DNA of 64,000 nucleotides from Candidatus Methanosphaera massiliense (GTDB lineage Archaea > Methanobacteriota > Methanobacteria > Methanobacteriales > Methanobacteriaceae), in contig NZ_JARBXM010000001.1 in assembly GCF_028890305.1 (NCBI RefSeq), forward strand, positions 126,501 to 190,500, read 5' to 3'. Below the pieces are notes generated by a model. That model had not been told where the DNA came from, searched no databases, and saw only the letters and a list, made by a program, of their open reading frames with translations. Positions within the stretch are counted from its first letter, which is position 1. Each line of letters begins with the position of its first letter. Both the position numbers and the translations under genes were made by a program. Shown piece after piece: positions 9,878 to 19,074 of this stretch.

Positions 9878-10936
9878 ATGACAACAGATAATTCAAAAAT
9901 CACACGTGAAAACATACTTCATGATGTAAAAATTCTACTATCTACATATGGATTTAAAACATCCGATATATATGATAGAAGTTGTTTCGATATCCTGTCA
10001 AGAAAAGATGATATATTAATTATATTAAAGATACTTGTAAATATTGACAGTTTAACTGCAACACAAGCTGAAGAATTATCTAAAATTGCAGGAACCTTTC
10101 TGGCTAGTCCTATAATAATAGGATACAAATCAAAACATAACTATCTAGAAGAGGATGTTGTATATGAAAGACATGAATTACCAGTAATATCTCCTCAAAC
10201 ATTATGTAATATTATAGTAAACAATATTCATCCAGAAGTATTTGCAAAAAGAGGAGGATATTATGTTAAAATCAATGGAAATCTACTCAAAGAACTACGT
10301 GAACAAAATCATTTATCCTTAAAAGAATTAGCAGATATTAGTCATGTATCACGTGAAACAATATATAAATATGAACAAGGAAACTCACAAACATATCCTG
10401 AAACTGCAATAATGCTGGAAAAGGTATTTAATAGTCCTATTACAATGTCAATAAACTTATTAGAAGCAGATAATATCAAAAATACTTTGGATAAAAGAAT
10501 ATCTGAACCAAAGGAACTAATCAATTTAGGATATGATATAAAATCATCAAATAAAACACCATTTGATGCTATATCAGAGAGACAAAACGAAACACAAGAA
10601 ATAATCAAACTAAAAGAAAAACTAGAAAACAAGATAGACGAAGTAGAAAAACTAAGAAATGAACTAAACAAGAAAATAAACAACAATATCCTAATTACAA
10701 ACCTAGAACGAAATAGAAACGAAAAAACACTGAACAAGATAGCAAACAAAACAGAAGACATCGCAAACATCACAGACCACGACGCAATATTCGTACTAGA
10801 ACATGAAAAAGATAAAGATTACATCAAAAAAATACCTGCAATATATACATGGGAACTCAATGATATGGACAATATAGAAGACCTAATTAAATTAATAAAA
10901 GAAAGAAAAGAAGAAGCAGAAACAGAAGAATCATGA
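9878..10936 (+). CDS. HTH (XRE-type) transcriptional regulator, methanogen/archaeal family
   Basis: The 352-aa protein has an N-terminal nuclease-like or sensor segment (about 1-125), then a clear XRE-family helix-turn-helix at about 135-190 ([20 protein letters not shown] and [11 protein letters not shown]). After about residue 245 it has a Lys/Asn/Glu-rich coiled coil. This matches the archaeal family annotated as putative HTH-type transcriptional regulatory protein. No Shine-Dalgarno site precedes the ATG, so the message may be leaderless. Its 3' end overlaps the convergent gene at 10931 by 6 bp. Targets are unknown. Confidence 0.85.
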   Translation: MTTDNSKITRENILHDVKILLSTYGFKTSDIYDRSCFDILSRKDDILIILKILVNIDSLTATQAEELSKIAGTFLASPIIIGYKSKHNYLEEDVVYERHELPVISPQTLCNIIVNNIHPEVFAKRGGYYVKINGNLLKELREQNHLSLKELADISHVSRETIYKYEQGNSQTYPETAIMLEKVFNSPITMSINLLEADNIKNTLDKRISEPKELINLGYDIKSSNKTPFDAISERQNETQEIIKLKEKLENKIDEVEKLRNELNKKINNNILITNLERNRNEKTLNKIANKTEDIANITDHDAIFVLEHEKDKDYIKKIPAIYTWELNDMDNIEDLIKLIKERKEEAETEES

Positions 10937-11668
10937 TTTAACACTATTAATCACATTCAATGTTTCTTCTGCCTCACTAACCTTAGCTAATCCAACACAA
11001 ACAGCATCAAGATAATCAATATTCTTAATAAAATCATAAGCCTCATTAGGCTTTAAAATACCCGTAGCTAAAGTACGATTAGCAATAATTTTCTTATCCA
11101 ATCTTCCCATTATATCCTTAATCTTATTTTTATTATCCTTATTAAGAAAATTACAATCCATCATATAACCATAAAAATTTAATGGAAACATGATAACATC
11201 AAAATCATCAAGAAAACTAGATTCTTCAATGATAGGTAAATGTTTAAATGGAATCCTTGTTTCAATAGCAGGAACATAACCCCTACTTCTAATATCACAT
11301 AAATACTTAGAAACTAAATCAAAATCCTCATCTTCAATACATTTATCAACAAAAAAACCATCCAACAGGACCATAGTAGTATTATACTTTTCAAACAAAG
11401 CCATGTCTGAATCATAATCATCTGTATTAGTCATACCAATAACAGACCAATCATTACCCCTAGAAAGTGAGAGATCCAATGCTTTTTCCACATCATCAGA
11501 AGACTTTAATAAGAACTCATTAACCCCCAACTCATAAGCCTTATCCATAATCTCTGCAATATTATCAGGTTGATCTTTAAAATCTAACTCATACAATCTA
11601 GTTCTATGACCAAATTGAGGAGCAAAAGTAAAAGGAGAACTACCTAAAATTACTTCATTAAATGTCAT
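10931..11668 (-). CDS. TIM-barrel-like conserved hypothetical (aldo/keto reductase-like)
   Basis: I cannot assign a function. The 245-aa protein opens with [21 protein letters not shown] and alternates strands and helices in a pattern like a TIM barrel. Its C-terminal part (residues about 195-240: [19 protein letters not shown], then [16 protein letters not shown]) resembles the end of aldo/keto reductase-like barrels. The usual catalytic Tyr/Lys/His set is not obvious, so it may not be a reductase. GAGG precedes the ATG. It overlaps the regulator gene tail to tail by 6 bp. Confidence 0.7.
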   Translation of the reverse strand: MTFNEVILGSSPFTFAPQFGHRTRLYELDFKDQPDNIAEIMDKAYELGVNEFLLKSSDDVEKALDLSLSRGNDWSVIGMTNTDDYDSDMALFEKYNTTMVLLDGFFVDKCIEDEDFDLVSKYLCDIRSRGYVPAIETRIPFKHLPIIEESSFLDDFDVIMFPLNFYGYMMDCNFLNKDNKNKIKDIMGRLDKKIIANRTLATGILKPNEAYDFIKNIDYLDAVCVGLAKVSEAEETLNVINSVKS

Positions 11669-11850
11669 GATTCAAAACCTCTAATTATTAATTTAATATA
11701 ATATTACTATAATTAATATAATATAAAAAAACTTCTAGCATGATATATTTATAATAAAAACAACATAGATATTATAAGAGTATTAAACCACATTTATTAT
11801 AAATTAATGAAAAATAAATCACAGGTTTGAACTACTAACTATTATTAAGA

Positions 11851-11874
11851 TTATAAATGGAAAATCTATCCATT
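11851..11874 (+). promoter_or_regulatory. Candidate serA promoter with adjacent inverted repeat
   Basis: TTATAAAT at 11851-11858 fits an archaeal TATA box with a predicted start near 11880. A 6-bp inverted repeat (11856-11861 with 11869-11874) overlaps the TATA box and the space before the start, a plausible operator position. AGGAG at 11897-11901 serves the ATG at 11909. Confidence 0.35.
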
Positions 11875-11908
11875 ATCAATACAACTAAATAAATATAGGA
11901 GAACAAAC

Positions 11909-13483
11909 ATGCCAAAAGTATTAGTAGCTGATAAAATTAATGAAAAAGGTGTAGAAGTATTAGAAGGATCTGCTGAAATTGTTAACAATCCTAAAATAAC
12001 ACCAGAAGAACTTCTAGAAACAATAGACCAATACGATGCAATAATCGTAAGAAGTAGAACAAAAATGACAAAAGAAGTCATTGAAAACGCAAAAAACCTA
12101 AAAATAATTGCAAGAGCAGGAGTAGGTGTAGATAATATAGATTTAGATGCTGCTACAGATAATGGTATTCTAGTAGTAAACGCACCACAATCAACATCAA
12201 TAACAGTAGCAGAACATGCAATGGGTTTAATGTTAGCTTTAAGCAGAAAAATAGCAATAGCAGATGCATCTGTTAAAGCAGGAAAATGGGAAAAGAGTAA
12301 ATTCATGGGAATGGAACTAAGAAACAAAACCCTAGGTGTAATAGGTATGGGAAGAATCGGAAGCCAAGTAGTTAAACGATCAAAAGCTTTCGAAATGGAT
12401 GTAATAGTATACGACCCATACATAAGCGAAGACGCAGCAAAAGAGTTAGGTGTAGAAATTGTATCCCTAGACGAACTCATAACTAAAGCTGATGTAATGA
12501 CAATACACGTACCATTAACACCAGAAACCAAAGGACTAATAAGCAAAGAACAATTAGCAAAAATGAAAGACCATGCAATTCTCCTAAACTGTGCTAGAGG
12601 CGGAATCATCAATGAAAAAGATTTATACGAAGCACTAAAAGAAAGACCAGACTTGAAAGCAGGATTAGATGTATACGAGAATGAACCATTAGAAAACAGT
12701 CCACTAACAACACTAGACAACGTTGTATTAACACCACATATAGCAGCATCAACAAAAGAAGCACAACGTGATGCAGCTATCATCGTAGCTAAACAAGTGA
12801 AAGAAGTATTAAATGGTCAAACACCAAGTAATGTATTAAACATGCCCTTAGTTGATTCAGAAACATTTCAACAATTAAAACCATACTTTGAACTAACCAA
12901 AAAATTAGGACAAATATTAGTTCAAACAACAACATCAAACATATCAGAATTAAATATAGTATACAGTGGAAAAATAACTGGAAGATCCAAAGAACCATTA
13001 ACCAGAGAATTACTAAAAGAATTCCTAAATCCAATACTCACCGAACCGGTGAACTCTGTAAATGCTAAATCAGTAGCAAAACAAAGAGGCATTAAATTAA
13101 CAGAAGGCGAAACAGACGACAGTGGAAACTACGATGCAACAATAAAAATCAACGTAAAATATGATGATAAAGAAATGACCATTGAAGGTACCGTTGAAAA
13201 CGATGAAGTTAAAGTTATATCAATAGATGACTACGATGTAAACCTTAACCTAGAAGGATTAATGGGAATCATCAAATACGTAGATTTACCAGGCACCATA
13301 GGAAAAATAGGAAAAGTTCTTGGAGATTACAAAATAAACATTGCTGAAATGAAAGTTGGAAGAAAATCCGAAGGTGGCGAAGCAGTAATGGTTATTAAAG
13401 TAGACCAAGAAATAACTGATGAAGTAATTTCAGAATTAGAATCCACTAAAGATATTGATTCTGTAAAATCAGTAAAATTATAA
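11909..13483 (+). CDS. serA: D-3-phosphoglycerate dehydrogenase
   Basis: Catalyses the first step of serine synthesis, 3-phosphoglycerate to 3-phosphohydroxypyruvate, using NAD. It is the long form (524 aa). The substrate domain is followed by a Rossmann domain with GMGRIG at 146-151. Catalytic residues R230, E259 and H277 are all present ([17 protein letters not shown]). An intervening ASB domain spans about 315-450, and a C-terminal ACT domain starts near 452 ([22 protein letters not shown]), the usual serine-feedback module. It forms a single-gene unit with AGGAG before the ATG. Confidence 0.97.
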   Translation: MPKVLVADKINEKGVEVLEGSAEIVNNPKITPEELLETIDQYDAIIVRSRTKMTKEVIENAKNLKIIARAGVGVDNIDLDAATDNGILVVNAPQSTSITVAEHAMGLMLALSRKIAIADASVKAGKWEKSKFMGMELRNKTLGVIGMGRIGSQVVKRSKAFEMDVIVYDPYISEDAAKELGVEIVSLDELITKADVMTIHVPLTPETKGLISKEQLAKMKDHAILLNCARGGIINEKDLYEALKERPDLKAGLDVYENEPLENSPLTTLDNVVLTPHIAASTKEAQRDAAIIVAKQVKEVLNGQTPSNVLNMPLVDSETFQQLKPYFELTKKLGQILVQTTTSNISELNIVYSGKITGRSKEPLTRELLKEFLNPILTEPVNSVNAKSVAKQRGIKLTEGETDDSGNYDATIKINVKYDDKEMTIEGTVENDEVKVISIDDYDVNLNLEGLMGIIKYVDLPGTIGKIGKVLGDYKINIAEMKVGRKSEGGEAVMVIKVDQEITDEVISELESTKDIDSVKSVKL

Positions 13484-13531
13484 ATTGTAATAAATTAAAT
13501 TATTACAACATCTTCTTTACCTCTTTTTTTT
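13484..13531 (+). terminator. Hairpin plus T8 terminator of serA
   Basis: Immediately after the stop codon, a 9-bp perfect stem (13485-13493 with 13500-13508, 6-nt loop) is followed 15 nt later by T8 (13524-13531). Confidence 0.6.
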
Positions 13532-13875
13532 AGAAATTAATAGCTTTATAGAATAGCTATTTTTATAAAAGTGTATGTTCCAATCACATATATTACAAAT
13601 TCACTATTGAATTGAATATTCCAGAGTTAATATTTAACAATACACGATTAAACAATCCTGCACAAAATGGAACAATACTAGCATGAAAAAAACTATAATA
13701 ATTTTATAATAATTTAATGGATTAAAAAAAAAAGTTTCATCAGCATCATTTACACTATTTTTTTTATTTTGATTTGATGAAAGATTACTTTTTTAGAATT
13801 AATGATTTTGATATGAAAAACAGATAATAGTCTTAAGTAATAAAAAAAATTAGGAATTTTTAGAAGAATACCCTT
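13484..13875. other. Intergenic region between convergent serA and the JAMM protease gene
   Basis: About 392 bp with no credible coding frame. It holds the serA terminator at its left end and hairpin/T-tract signals for the minus-strand JAMM gene at its right end. A second T10 on the minus strand (13724-13733) follows an 8-bp inverted repeat (13735-13742 with 13775-13782). The centre (about 13540-13720) is plain AT-rich sequence in which I see nothing. Confidence 0.6.
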
Positions 13876-13879
13876 CTAA
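13842..13879 (-). terminator. Stop-overlapping hairpin plus T8, end of JAMM gene
   Basis: A 7-bp perfect stem (13873-13879 with 13860-13866, 6-nt loop) contains the TAG stop in its first arm. T8 (13842-13849) follows 10 nt further along the minus strand. Confidence 0.5.
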
Positions 13880-14793
13880 TTATCTAAGTCATCACGTAAA
13901 CGCTTATTCTCTTTTTTGATTTTAGCAATATCTGATTCCATTTCTTTAATTTCACGGTCAATTTCCTCTGAAGATTTAGAATCAGATAGTTCCTCATTGT
14001 CTAATACAATATTAGGGTTATCATTAGATTTAATAACATTTAAAATTATTTCATCAATTGAATCTCCTGGAGTTTGATCTGTACGAATATCAACTTCTAT
14101 CTGGTCTCCCGGTTCGTATTCTGGAGGTAATGGTAACTGTTGATTAATTATTTGACCATTTGATTCTAGCTGTAATGAAATCATTGCCGGTTCATCAGGT
14201 ACTACTTCTGCATCTGCAGATTCTGTGTAATCTTCATTAGTAGAATCATTATCTATGTCTTCCTCGTCTTCCTGATTTTCTAATTCTTTAAGTTCAGAGA
14301 TTAGTTCATCATCAAAGAATTCACCATCGAGTTCATCCCAGTCTTTGATTTCAACTTCATCACCTAAATCTTTAATAACATAGGACATAGGTATACCTCC
14401 TGCATCATATGCTCTGATGGTTGCTTGTGAATATGGTCTGCATATAATCATATGGAAAAGTCCATTTTTTCCAAAGAATGATAAATCAGCATTTGATGGC
14501 TGTGCACTTGGCCCTGGATGACTATGTACCGAACCTACAGCATCAGTTGTTAATGGTTTCATAAATACTTGCATTACTGCACTAGTGTCTGATGCTTCAA
14601 ATGGCAAGAATATTAATCCTGTAATTTTAAGTATTTCATCTTCTGTTTTTCCTGATAGTAATGCTACAAACTCCTTTGGATCTGCATTAATAGCTATTTT
14701 TATTATTTCATCAATTACTCTCTGATCTATTTGTACTTCCTTAATGTTTTTATCATTGCCCAATAGTTTAGATAAAGTATTATTAATATTCAT
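13876..14793 (-). CDS. JAMM/MPN+ metalloprotease with acidic linker and coiled-coil tail
   Basis: The N-terminal MPN domain (about 20-150) has an intact JAMM zinc site: E41, then H90-x-H92-P with S100 and D103 (HSHPGPSAQPSNAD). In archaea such enzymes remove ubiquitin-like SAMP proteins from targets or act in sulfur-carrier metabolism. After the domain come a strongly acidic stretch (about 150-200), a segment with QLPLPPEYEPGDQIEVDIRT (about 222-241), and a charged coiled coil to residue 305. The long tail is much more than the core protease needs. GAGAGG precedes the ATG. Confidence 0.85.
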   Translation of the reverse strand: MNINNTLSKLLGNDKNIKEVQIDQRVIDEIIKIAINADPKEFVALLSGKTEDEILKITGLIFLPFEASDTSAVMQVFMKPLTTDAVGSVHSHPGPSAQPSNADLSFFGKNGLFHMIICRPYSQATIRAYDAGGIPMSYVIKDLGDEVEIKDWDELDGEFFDDELISELKELENQEDEEDIDNDSTNEDYTESADAEVVPDEPAMISLQLESNGQIINQQLPLPPEYEPGDQIEVDIRTDQTPGDSIDEIILNVIKSNDNPNIVLDNEELSDSKSSEEIDREIKEMESDIAKIKKENKRLRDDLDN

Positions 14794-14846
14794 AATTAGC
14801 CTCTCTTTATATAATTTCTTGAAATAATTATATGAATATTTTGTAT

Positions 14847-15560
14847 TTATTTTATTAAAGATATATTCATATTAATTTTTATCTTATTTCTTGTTGAAAT
14901 TGTCTTTTTGTTTAGTTTTGGATTATATCCTTCAATTTCTTCTTTTGTCTTATAAATAGCTACTCCTCTTTTATGCCATGTGGGTACATGAGCAATATTG
15001 ATACCATGTTCAAATAATAAATCATGTATTTCTGATTTATTCAGTTTATATAGTAATTTTGCAGTTTCTTCATTTGAATGCTCTTTATTTAGTAATGCCT
15101 GTGCATAACTATTTAGACAGTTTCTCCATGCTTCATCTTGTCTCCATTTAAAATAATCTTTCACATGAGTTGCTGTGGATATTATTCTTGAATCAAAAGA
15201 TACTGGTTTTAATTCTGTTACATCGATATCGAATAGATTATTATTCAAATATAAATGTTTCATAAAGGAGCCTGTTGTATATGATGAAAATACAGAGTCT
15301 ATCTTTTCTATTCTACCCTTAAATGGTATTTCATCTAAGAGTATGTTTATTTCATCAGAAAAAGTGTAAATATATTTCGGACTAAATTCTGACATTAAAT
15401 CTTTTGATACTTCAATAAAAAGGTCTCGTAATCTACTATCAAAAGGCTTATTTAATTTCAGATTTTTAGTATAATTTGAAAAAGAACGTCCATCAAGACG
15501 TATAATAGTTGGTATATCATTCACTAATTTTATTTGAGAAAATTGTTCATATTCTTTCAA
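14847..15560 (-). CDS. thg1: tRNA(His) guanylyltransferase-family protein Thg1
   Basis: A 3'-5' nucleotide-adding polymerase. It opens with IIRLDGRSFSNYT and has FSDEINILL at about 67-75, which gives the two-metal ligands D23 and D69/E70. QDEAWRNCLNSYAQ is the archaeal form of the tRNA-contacting region. The Methanothermobacter homologue adds template-dependent G-1 to tRNA(His), so this protein may process tRNA(His) or repair tRNA 5' ends. The start is TTG at 15560, preceded by GGTGAT. At 237 aa it is slightly shorter than eukaryotic Thg1. Confidence 0.92.
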   Translation of the reverse strand: MKEYEQFSQIKLVNDIPTIIRLDGRSFSNYTKNLKLNKPFDSRLRDLFIEVSKDLMSEFSPKYIYTFSDEINILLDEIPFKGRIEKIDSVFSSYTTGSFMKHLYLNNNLFDIDVTELKPVSFDSRIISTATHVKDYFKWRQDEAWRNCLNSYAQALLNKEHSNEETAKLLYKLNKSEIHDLLFEHGINIAHVPTWHKRGVAIYKTKEEIEGYNPKLNKKTISTRNKIKINMNISLIK

Positions 15561-15604
15561 AAGATATCACCACTAATAAATAGAAAATTATAATATAATA
15601 AAAT

Positions 15605-15635
15605 AAAAAAAAAGGATGCTAAGATAAAAATCTTA
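15605..15635 (-). terminator. Hairpin plus T9 terminator after aspartate dehydrogenase
   Basis: A 6-bp stem with a 4-nt loop (15630-15635 with 15620-15625) lies 18 nt past the stop. It is followed on the minus strand by T9 (15605-15613) after 6 nt. Confidence 0.6.
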
Positions 15636-15653
15636 ACATTAGATGAAAAAAAT

Positions 15654-16424
15654 CTATGAACCAATTTGAATGGTATTAGATAATTTGTTTAGTAAACTTG
15701 CAGCAGAGAATGCTGCTAACATACTGGTTTTTGGATTATCAGGACTGCTTACATTAGATGTTGTTGTTACTAACTCACCAAAAGTTCCTTTCACGTGAAT
15801 TTCATGTGTATTATTTTTAACTTTTGAATCTGCAATTATCGTAACATCAGCATCTACACCTGAAGCTAAACTTAATGTAGATGATACATTAATGTTTTTT
15901 GGAAATTTATTAACTGCATCTGATGCTTTACCTTCAAATAATATTTTTTCATCACAATCTTCTAACTCAATATCTAAAGAAACTGGTGGTTTACGTGTTA
16001 CTAAAGATACTGATTCAATATCTCCCATTGTTGCAGCTTTAACTGCATCTATTCCTGTAATAGCACCTGTTGGTAAATAAATTGTAGCATTATTTTCTTT
16101 AGCTAATTTTTCTAATTTATCTTTAAAATCAAAGTCCATCAAAGCTCCAACACTCATTATGATAACATCAGTTCCACCTTCGAGAACCTCTGGAATTGAT
16201 GCTCTAACAGCTGCCTGTGATGCTGATTCTAAAATTAAATCAGATTTTTCAATTAATTCAGATATAGATTCTACTGCTTCCCCATCAACTTTTTTTGCTA
16301 ATCTTATTGCACTATCTTTATCTAAGTCATAAAAATAAGATATTGTAACATTTAATTTTCCTTTTAATTGGAAATTTGTTAATGTATTAGCAATAGATCC
16401 GCAACCTATAACACCTATATTCAT
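15654..16424 (-). CDS. nadX: L-aspartate dehydrogenase (NAD biosynthesis)
   Basis: Oxidises aspartate to iminoaspartate, the substrate of quinolinate synthase, and so replaces aspartate oxidase in anaerobic archaea. The 256-aa length is typical. The Rossmann motif GVIGCGSIA is at residues 4-12. YLPTGAITGIDAVKAA lies near 134-150, and a conserved C-terminal ANPKTS-like segment reads SSPDNPKTSMLAAFS. GGAG precedes the ATG at 16424. It lies 14 nt downstream of the PRC-barrel gene, probably in one transcript. Confidence 0.93.
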   Translation of the reverse strand: MNIGVIGCGSIANTLTNFQLKGKLNVTISYFYDLDKDSAIRLAKKVDGEAVESISELIEKSDLILESASQAAVRASIPEVLEGGTDVIIMSVGALMDFDFKDKLEKLAKENNATIYLPTGAITGIDAVKAATMGDIESVSLVTRKPPVSLDIELEDCDEKILFEGKASDAVNKFPKNINVSSTLSLASGVDADVTIIADSKVKNNTHEIHVKGTFGELVTTTSNVSSPDNPKTSMLAAFSAASLLNKLSNTIQIGS

Positions 16425-16438
16425 TAATAATACTCCAT

Positions 16439-16825
16439 TTAATTAGCTTTAGGTACTTCTTTTTTATAGGTTTGTTTTCTGTTATTATTTGCTTTATCCA
16501 TACGTTGTTGTGCAGCTTGGTATTGTAATAACTTATTTTGATCAACAATTATTATATCACCTACTGCTGTTACTATTTCATATGGAATATCAATTATTCC
16601 TTCAGTTCTTACTGTTGAGAACTCTTCTTCTTCTGGTACAAGTCTCATAGAGTTTCTTATAACATCCCTTAATCCAGCGTTTCTGTTGTCTTCTGTTAAT
16701 GCTTTTGTTTTGAAGAAGGATATTCTTCCTTTTTTAATATTTAATACTACTTCGTTTACTTTTCCTATGTATTTTCCTTCGGTATTGTAAATGTTTAAAT
16801 TATAAAACGTGGATAAATTTACCAT
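16439..16825 (-). CDS. PRC-barrel domain protein
   Basis: The 128-aa protein has a PRC barrel over about residues 1-100: LNIYNTEGKYIGKVNEVVLN at the start and PYEIVTAVGDIIIVD towards the end. A basic Gln/Lys tail follows. Archaeal PRC-barrel proteins take part in division (CdpB type) or RNA-related functions; this one lacks any further diagnostic domain. It sits directly upstream of the aspartate dehydrogenase gene. GGTGATATT precedes the ATG. The specific function is unknown. Confidence 0.8.
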   Translation of the reverse strand: MVNLSTFYNLNIYNTEGKYIGKVNEVVLNIKKGRISFFKTKALTEDNRNAGLRDVIRNSMRLVPEEEEFSTVRTEGIIDIPYEIVTAVGDIIIVDQNKLLQYQAAQQRMDKANNNRKQTYKKEVPKAN

Positions 16826-17128
16826 AATATCACCAAATATGTCTTTTATTGAATTTGAAATGAGATATGAATTAATATGAGTTATATTGGTTTAATATCC
16901 CTTATTGAAATTAATATATTAATAATTTCTTATCTATTTAATATATGTTTACTATAATATATAAAAATAACCTTATCCATAAATTAATTAATTAAGAAAG
17001 GATTTTTAATAGATAATTTAATTAAATTGAACTCCTTATCGATAATCCATATAATTAAGAAAAATAAAGTACAAACTAATAATATAATATAAATTATTAA
17101 CGAAATATTTTTTTGATTAGGAGATAAT
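16826..17128. other. Divergent intergenic region
   Basis: About 303 bp between the PRC-barrel gene (-) and the tRNA-binding gene (+). It is almost wholly A and T and should hold two divergent promoters, but many TATA-like runs make a single choice impossible. TAGGAGATAAT at the right end is the ribosome-binding site for the gene at 17129. I see no RNA gene or repeat. Confidence 0.45.
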
Positions 17129-17854
17129 ATGTGGGATACAAGTAAAGATTACAGATTAAAAGTTGCAGAAAAAGCCATAGAACAATTTATTAGAGTAGTA
17201 GAGGGATCTAATCTAAGAGGTTCATGGAATAAAAAACAAGTAAGAATGATTGCTAAAAATATGAATCCTGACATTCAAACATTGTATTATTCTTATGTGA
17301 CTCCACAGGAATTAGCAAAAGCACCTCAGATAGATAATCTTTTAAATAGTGTAGATGAAATAATAGAAAACTTAGGGGGAGAAGATTATTCTAGAAAATT
17401 CTTATCTGAGGTAAAAGGTGACGAACGAGAAAAATTAGAATTATCCTTATCTAAAATCAAATTCTTTATTTACACTATTCGTGAATTACCTGCTAGATTA
17501 AATCTTGGAGAAATCGATGACCCTGTCATTGGTGTTGACATAAAAGTAGGAGAACTAGTTAGTGTAAGTAAACATCCTAAAACTGATACATTAATGGTTT
17601 GTAATGTTAATTTAGGTAGCAGAGCTATAACTGTTATTACAAATGATTTATCTGTTAAAGATAATGACCGTGTGGGCGTAGCATTATTACCTCCTAGTGC
17701 ATTTATGGGTATTAGTAGTGAAGGAATGTTTTTAGGTGCTGGTGAAGGTATATTGAAGAATGTTGAAGGTGAATTAGGTAGTTTACCACAACATATTGAT
17801 GTAGCAGCATTAAATGAAACAAGAAATCTTGTAGATCAATTTATTAAAGAATAA
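17129..17854 (+). CDS. Predicted tRNA-binding protein (EMAP/CsaA-like OB fold)
   Basis: The 241-aa protein has an N-terminal helical domain (1-135) with [20 protein letters not shown]-terminal OB fold (about 140-230) contains [33 protein letters not shown], the pattern of EMAP-II and CsaA-type tRNA-binding domains, and [12 protein letters not shown] near its end. It matches the archaeal predicted RNA-binding family with this C-terminal domain. GGAG precedes the ATG. It converges on the pilin gene with an 11-bp gap. Confidence 0.85.
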   Translation: MWDTSKDYRLKVAEKAIEQFIRVVEGSNLRGSWNKKQVRMIAKNMNPDIQTLYYSYVTPQELAKAPQIDNLLNSVDEIIENLGGEDYSRKFLSEVKGDEREKLELSLSKIKFFIYTIRELPARLNLGEIDDPVIGVDIKVGELVSVSKHPKTDTLMVCNVNLGSRAITVITNDLSVKDNDRVGVALLPPSAFMGISSEGMFLGAGEGILKNVEGELGSLPQHIDVAALNETRNLVDQFIKE

Positions 17855-17865
17855 TCACCCACTTC

Positions 17866-18060
17866 CTACTTTTTTACATAATCATTTATTTTATCAATTT
17901 TATTAATTAAATCATTAACTTCATTATTGTTTAATTCATCGGATAATGAAACTAAATAGTTTTGATAGATATTCATTGCTAATAAGATTATCATTATCAT
18001 ACCCGCGAATAATAGAATTAATTCAGTTGATGTTTGTCCTGATTGTTCTTGATATAACAT
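17866..18060 (-). CDS. Short type IV pilin with class III signal peptide
   Basis: The 64-aa product carries an exact euryarchaeal pilin motif: MLYQEQSG followed by QTSTELILL (Q-x-S-x-E-x-x-x-L). Cleavage by an EppA-type peptidase is predicted between Gly8 and Gln9. A hydrophobic assembly helix spans about 13-33, and only about 30 residues of head remain, so the mature pilin would be about 56 aa. Its ATG overlaps the stop of the TadC-like gene by one base (TAATG), so the two are translationally coupled. It could instead be a minor or adaptor pilin. Confidence 0.82.
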   Translation of the reverse strand: MLYQEQSGQTSTELILLFAGMIMIILLAMNIYQNYLVSLSDELNNNEVNDLINKIDKINDYVKK

Positions 18061-18989
18061 TATATTCCACCAATTCCTAATATATTTTTAAATATTAACT
18101 GAGATATGTAATAAACTGCTAATGATGAAGGTATTATTAATAATAAATATTTTACACCTTTTTTCATGTCTGAATACATGATTATTCCTAGTAATATGCT
18201 TACTAGAATTGAATGTATTAACATGTATCCTATACTAGCTGTTGGTATTACTGTTGTTAATGGATTATTTCTTCCAATTTGTTCTAGAAATTCAGAGTAC
18301 AATCTTATCATACCTAACGCAAAGGGTGTTGCTATTATGGATGATATTAATAAGAACATGACTGACATCATAACACTAGCTCTACGTTGTTTTTTTAGCA
18401 TGATTTTATCATTTAAATCTGCAGCTATAGATTCAAGAATATTTGCTAGATTCCCACCAGTTTCTTTACTTTTTATTATTATCTGAAAGGTATATTTCAA
18501 GTTATCAATATTGTTTCTTTCTCCAATAGATAATAATGCATCATTAAATGGTTTTCCAAACTTTGTTTCTACTAGTGCTCTTTTTATTTCATTATTTAAA
18601 GGTCCTTTATTAGTTATAGATAGCTCATTTAATGCTGTTTCTAGTCCTAATCCTACCTTTAATAAGGAGGATAATTGATATAAGTAATCTGGTAGTTCTT
18701 CTTCTATTTTTGTTATTCTTTGTTCATTCTTATAGATAACATAATTAATTATAAAAATAGAAGGCACTAATGAAAAAATTAAACTAAATTTTGTTATGTT
18801 AAATATTAATGAGATTATGTATGTTACAAAGAAGATACCTATTGTCATTATTATTATCATGGAGATTAAATCTTCTATTTTCACATACCAATCAATTTGT
18901 AATAATGCACTTTGCATTTTGTTTAATTTTTCTGGTTTGATTGTTGTTTTTATAAAGTCACTTAAATAAGTTATTAATTTTTCATACAT
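18060..18989 (-). CDS. Type II/IV secretion F-domain membrane protein (TadC-like)
   Basis: Platform protein of an archaeal type IV pilus. The 309-aa protein has membrane helices at about 42-85 (two), a cytoplasmic T2SSF domain (about 90-210) with KVGLGLETALNELSI and KSKETGGNLANILESIA, and three more helices near 205-305. It is coupled to the pilin gene by a TAATG overlap. No ATPase gene lies beside it; the nearest is at 26108. It is paralogous in domain to the gene at 27485. Confidence 0.85.
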   Translation of the reverse strand: MYEKLITYLSDFIKTTIKPEKLNKMQSALLQIDWYVKIEDLISMIIIMTIGIFFVTYIISLIFNITKFSLIFSLVPSIFIINYVIYKNEQRITKIEEELPDYLYQLSSLLKVGLGLETALNELSITNKGPLNNEIKRALVETKFGKPFNDALLSIGERNNIDNLKYTFQIIIKSKETGGNLANILESIAADLNDKIMLKKQRRASVMMSVMFLLISSIIATPFALGMIRLYSEFLEQIGRNNPLTTVIPTASIGYMLIHSILVSILLGIIMYSDMKKGVKYLLLIIPSSLAVYYISQLIFKNILGIGGI

Positions 18990-19074
18990 AATTGATTATT
19001 ATAAGTATTACTTATTTTAATAATAGTATTAATAACTATATGTTTACAAAAAAAAGATGGAAAAAAATAGGATT

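Noticed and set aside
11866-12783. A 305-codon open frame antisense to serA
   Set aside because: It lies opposite a well-supported serA frame, has no ribosome-binding site and no recognisable protein features; it is a codon-bias shadow.
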